Positions 61,418-64,000 of a stretch of 64,000 nucleotides of DNA are shown in pieces; positions within the stretch are counted from its first letter, which is position 1, and every line of letters begins with the position of its first letter. Location: contig NAJO01000044.1 in the NCBI GenBank assembly GCA_002077065.1, positions 186,001 through 250,000 of the forward strand, given 5' to 3'. The notes under the pieces were generated by a model. It was not told where the DNA came from. It searched no databases and saw nothing but the letters and a program-made list of their open reading frames with translations. A program made the translations under genes and the position numbers. The stretch is from Cryoendolithus antarcticus (taxonomy: Eukaryota; Ascomycota; Dothideomycetes; Cladosporiales; Cladosporiaceae).

Positions 61418-62533
61418 ATGGAGGCGTCAATTGCGTCTCGAGACTCGGCCGTTTACTTTGACAAGCTCTCCTCCGAGTTGCGAGTCCTCATCTATGCAAA
61501 CCTTCGCGCGGAAGATTCGATACTCTACTTGCATGCCCGACCAGTACTTGGATCCGACCCGTCTTCTGCGATGCCTTTCACAGCGCACGTCGGTCCCAGT
61601 CCTGGACTCTGCGGTGTCAACAAAGAGTACCGATCCGAGTATCTCGATCATGTCGTTGGAAACTTCCTCAAGCAGCAAGAGACTGTGACAGTCGAGGCTC
61701 AGGTGGTCGATCTCGACTTCACGCATATTGCAGCGCTCCTCGCCCACGCCACGATCCAACACCAAGTCCGCATCAAACTTACTTTCACGAAACACTTCGT
61801 GCGCACTGCTCTTGACTTAGTGCCTTTGAGCATCTTTCTCGACAACAAGACTCAGCTTCCCCTGTTCGCCGCGAACGCCTTTACCTGGGGGATTTGCCAA
61901 GTGGGCGACTGCACCAAGACCCTCGACCCAGTAGACGGCGTCAAAGATGTCCTCGCCCTCAACACAGCACTCAACGACATAGACTGGGCCGATCGGCTTC
62001 AGCTACCACCCGACCTCGACGCTCTCATCAACGCCACATTTGCGTTCAATAAGCCTTTGTACGTGCAGAATGATCCCGTTAGCTACGAAATCGTAGATGA
62101 GCTGGACGATCCAAGCTCAATCTCGTGGACATTCCGCCATGTGGAGAACAAGCATCAGCCATGCGAGAGCGGTCCAGCGCTCGAGACGATGACGCCTGGT
62201 ATGCGGAAGTACTTGCAGGAGTGGCATGAAGTGCTCATGGAGAATTGCGAAGGGCATGGTCTGCCTGGGACGGCTCCTTTGCCTTTCCCTGCGTTCCCGA
62301 GCAACATCAACGGAGTGCCTGCAGCACGATATGGTGGAGCAGGGTGCGGAACTCGCAGTGGCAGTGAGGATCAGGATGTTCATGTCAGCGAGTGGGACTT
62401 GCAGCGGAGCGCTGATAGGATGGAGCAGGAGTTGCAGGAGCATGGTGTTGAAGTGAAGACTGATGAAGACGAGGGCAAATCTATCAAGGTGGAGGACGAG
62501 AGTACTAGCACTCAAGCAGAGCATGGCGAGTGA
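61418..62533 (+). CDS. Unknown protein, F-box/2EXR-like fungal family
   Basis: Single exon, 371 aa. The start 'SAVYFDKLSSELRVLIYANL' resembles the F-L-x-L-P-x-E-L-R-x-x-I-Y opening of fungal F-box-like/2EXR proteins, and 'GLCGVNKEYRSEYLDHV' matches the following 'L-x-x-V-C-(K/R)-x-(I/Y)-R-x-E' step. The rest of the protein is mixed helix and coil, ending in a charged acidic tail 'EVKTDEDEGKSIKVEDES' with an I-K-V-E SUMO-type site. These families are large in ascomycetes and mostly uncharacterised. Lies between the broken and intact cysteine-rich genes. Confidence 0.65.
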   Translation: MEASIASRDSAVYFDKLSSELRVLIYANLRAEDSILYLHARPVLGSDPSSAMPFTAHVGPSPGLCGVNKEYRSEYLDHVVGNFLKQQETVTVEAQVVDLDFTHIAALLAHATIQHQVRIKLTFTKHFVRTALDLVPLSIFLDNKTQLPLFAANAFTWGICQVGDCTKTLDPVDGVKDVLALNTALNDIDWADRLQLPPDLDALINATFAFNKPLYVQNDPVSYEIVDELDDPSSISWTFRHVENKHQPCESGPALETMTPGMRKYLQEWHEVLMENCEGHGLPGTAPLPFPAFPSNINGVPAARYGGAGCGTRSGSEDQDVHVSEWDLQRSADRMEQELQEHGVEVKTDEDEGKSIKVEDESTSTQAEHGE

Positions 62534-62883
62534 TTCACGAGAGATGGAGCGGAAAGAATGCGAATGCTTGAATTTCCCAGGCTAATCCCCTACATCCATG
62601 CAGACCATGACCGAGTGCACCGGCTATCGTCGAGTGTCAACGGGGCAGATATATGCAGAGTAACGGTGGATGGAATGCAGACAATGAGGTTCAGTACTGC
62701 ATCATGGTATTCATTGTGTCCTCTCAGAGCAACACTTTCCTTTGTGCAAGTAATACCGGATGCGGTCCTTGACCACGAAAAGCAGTATCTCCGACATGGC
62801 CATCATGCTAATCCTCCCTCCCACATGCGCAGGCCCATCGGTAAGGTGCCTGTCATTACTGATTTGCTGCATCGGAAACTGTC
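62534..62883. other. Spacer, no gene supported
   Basis: 350 bases; the frame at 62558-62980 has no homology and overlaps the next gene. Promoter of the gene at 62884 expected. Confidence 0.4.
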
Positions 62884-63972
62884 ATGGCTTGGGAAGCGCC
62901 GCCTGCAACCGCAGTCGGTCCTCTCTGTAACGAACGACAGCTGCACAACGTCTACAACAATCTTTGCTCGTCCTTTCTAAATACGGAGGTTCCTCCTCGC
63001 GCAGGTCGTGTGTATACTGTTCAACGATGCGTAGCCACAGACCCTCTGCCCCATGACCACAATGGGCGTCCAGCCACCAGCACATGGCACGACATCTGCC
63101 TCTATTGCGAGCTCGCCGAACGACACTCGCCACATGTTGTAACAAACACTCAACTCATTCAAGGCATTCCACTGCCTCTGGAGACAAATCGACAGAAGAC
63201 ATTCTTGACTCGCATGTGCCGGAAGTGCGAGATTCGTGAGCAGCTACTACAGCATCGCTACATGGGAACGCTGGGTACGGTATTCCCTGGGGTCATGCCC
63301 AAAGAGCATCTGATGAGAAACCTGGCACGCTCAACCTGCACTTGCCTGTCCCACCTTCTAGGGCCGCCTCGCCGTAAGCGCCAAAGGTATTGTCGGGACC
63401 ACTTGCGTCGAAGGTGGAACCTAGCGACGCCCAAGTACTCTGGTATGCACATGCCGCCTCAATTGGTCCCCAGAGCGAAGCGACCGGCCGCAGAGGTTGC
63501 GGCAACACGGCTTGGTCACGGGCGTGATGCGACGCCGAATAGCAAGCGCAAGACTCTTGAAGAAGGCGTCAAACGCACTAAAATCTTTCTGCGCAGTATC
63601 GCCTTAGCGCCGGACGGGACTCGACATCTCGCGACCACAGCGAGGCGCGAGGCGAGGGAGTACGCTACAGAGCCGATTCCGCCGGTTCCAACTGCGCTGC
63701 GGCGATCACCTCGGTTTGCCGCACGACAGCAGCCTCGAGAACAGCCGAAGCGAATGTGTCGCTGTGGCGACATCACTGTGGTGCCTGGGACTGAGCAGGT
63801 GCTCCAGTGTATGGTTTGCCATGGCTTCTACTTCCTCAGGCTGCCGGCGCAGCCGAGACGCACTGAACCTCGCTTGCTCGGGGTCCCTACCGTGGAGTTG
63901 AACCAGAACAGCCTGACGCATCCGCAGAAGTTTGCTATTGACTTCAATCCTGTTGATCCGACGCCAGTGTAG
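62884..63972 (+). CDS. Cysteine-rich protein, intact paralogue, unknown
   Basis: Single exon, 362 aa. Four cysteine clusters in order: 'DICLYCELAERH', 'RMCRKCEIREQ', 'STCTCLSHLLGP' with 'YCRDHLRRRW', and near the C terminus 'RMCRCGDITVVPGTEQVLQCMVCHGFYF'. The C-x2-C pairs and histidines suggest several zinc sites, the last resembling a treble-clef or PHD-like half. Middle part is basic (KRKTLEEGVKRTK). The end 'QNSLTHPQKFAIDF' is also conserved in the broken copy ('NSVTHPAMFAF'). No known family recognised; the single open frame and conserved spacing argue for a real gene. Confidence 0.7.
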   Translation: MAWEAPPATAVGPLCNERQLHNVYNNLCSSFLNTEVPPRAGRVYTVQRCVATDPLPHDHNGRPATSTWHDICLYCELAERHSPHVVTNTQLIQGIPLPLETNRQKTFLTRMCRKCEIREQLLQHRYMGTLGTVFPGVMPKEHLMRNLARSTCTCLSHLLGPPRRKRQRYCRDHLRRRWNLATPKYSGMHMPPQLVPRAKRPAAEVAATRLGHGRDATPNSKRKTLEEGVKRTKIFLRSIALAPDGTRHLATTARREAREYATEPIPPVPTALRRSPRFAARQQPREQPKRMCRCGDITVVPGTEQVLQCMVCHGFYFLRLPAQPRRTEPRLLGVPTVELNQNSLTHPQKFAIDFNPVDPTPV

Positions 63973-64000
63973 GTTATCGTTACAACACAATGATTCATTA

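Noticed and set aside
1..64000. CRISPR arrays, bacterial operons, ribosome-binding sites, rRNA genes
   Set aside because: None found; spliced fungal nuclear genes throughout.

Overview
This is nuclear DNA from a filamentous ascomycete. The gene set is fungal (Spt4, Set2, Pop8, COG1, PPT1, PNS1, RCF2, RRP36, GH63 glucosidase I, a Zn2Cys6 regulator, a DHA1-type transporter). Genes are compact, and almost all introns are 50-76 nt with GT(A/G)(A/T)G(T/C) donors and CTRAY-like branch sites. The style is that of Dothideomycetes, possibly Mycosphaerellales; this placement is an inference. All gene models below were spliced by eye and checked for reading frame and total length.

Layout. 0-3.4 kb: the 3' end of a rhodopsin-like membrane protein, an unknown gene (type B) and an unknown two-exon gene (type A). 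3.9-7.9 kb: an AT-hook protein and a secreted GH39 enzyme. 9.5-13.2 kb: SET2 and POP8. 13.7-16.9 kb: three tandem unknown genes (type C). 17.1-26.5 kb: SPT4, PPT1, a disordered protein, COG1 and a tri-snRNP protein. 26.8-30.7 kb: three more type A genes and a second type B gene. 31-38 kb: a divergent Zn2Cys6 regulator / MFS transporter pair and an orphan membrane protein. 39-45.5 kb: unknown genes, RRP36, RCF2 and PNS1. 46-49.5 kb: two further type C genes, a coiled-coil protein and a putative tail-anchored protein. 49.5-54.8 kb: an MMtag-family protein, glucosidase I and a PSD-family decarboxylase. 54.8-57.2 kb: gene-poor, with three tRNA-like repeat copies. 57.2-64 kb: an F-box-like protein, a mitochondrial thioredoxin-like protein, a broken and an intact copy of a cysteine-rich gene, and one more unknown protein.

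The most notable result is a dispersed family of unknown genes at four loci between conserved housekeeping genes. All nine members carry a short segment of the form LR-x-Q-I-L, then a phase-1 intron at the same codon, then (A/G/D/N)-N-A-R-like residues and a core of about 70-90 residues. Four members (type A) also carry an N-terminal region with the helix pattern of a histone fold. Five (type C) have only a 15-22 residue first exon before the intron. The two type B paralogues each lie just upstream of a type A gene on the same strand, once on the plus and once on the minus strand, as if an A/B pair had been copied in inverted orientation. Function is unknown. The housekeeping genes do not form a pathway with these loci.
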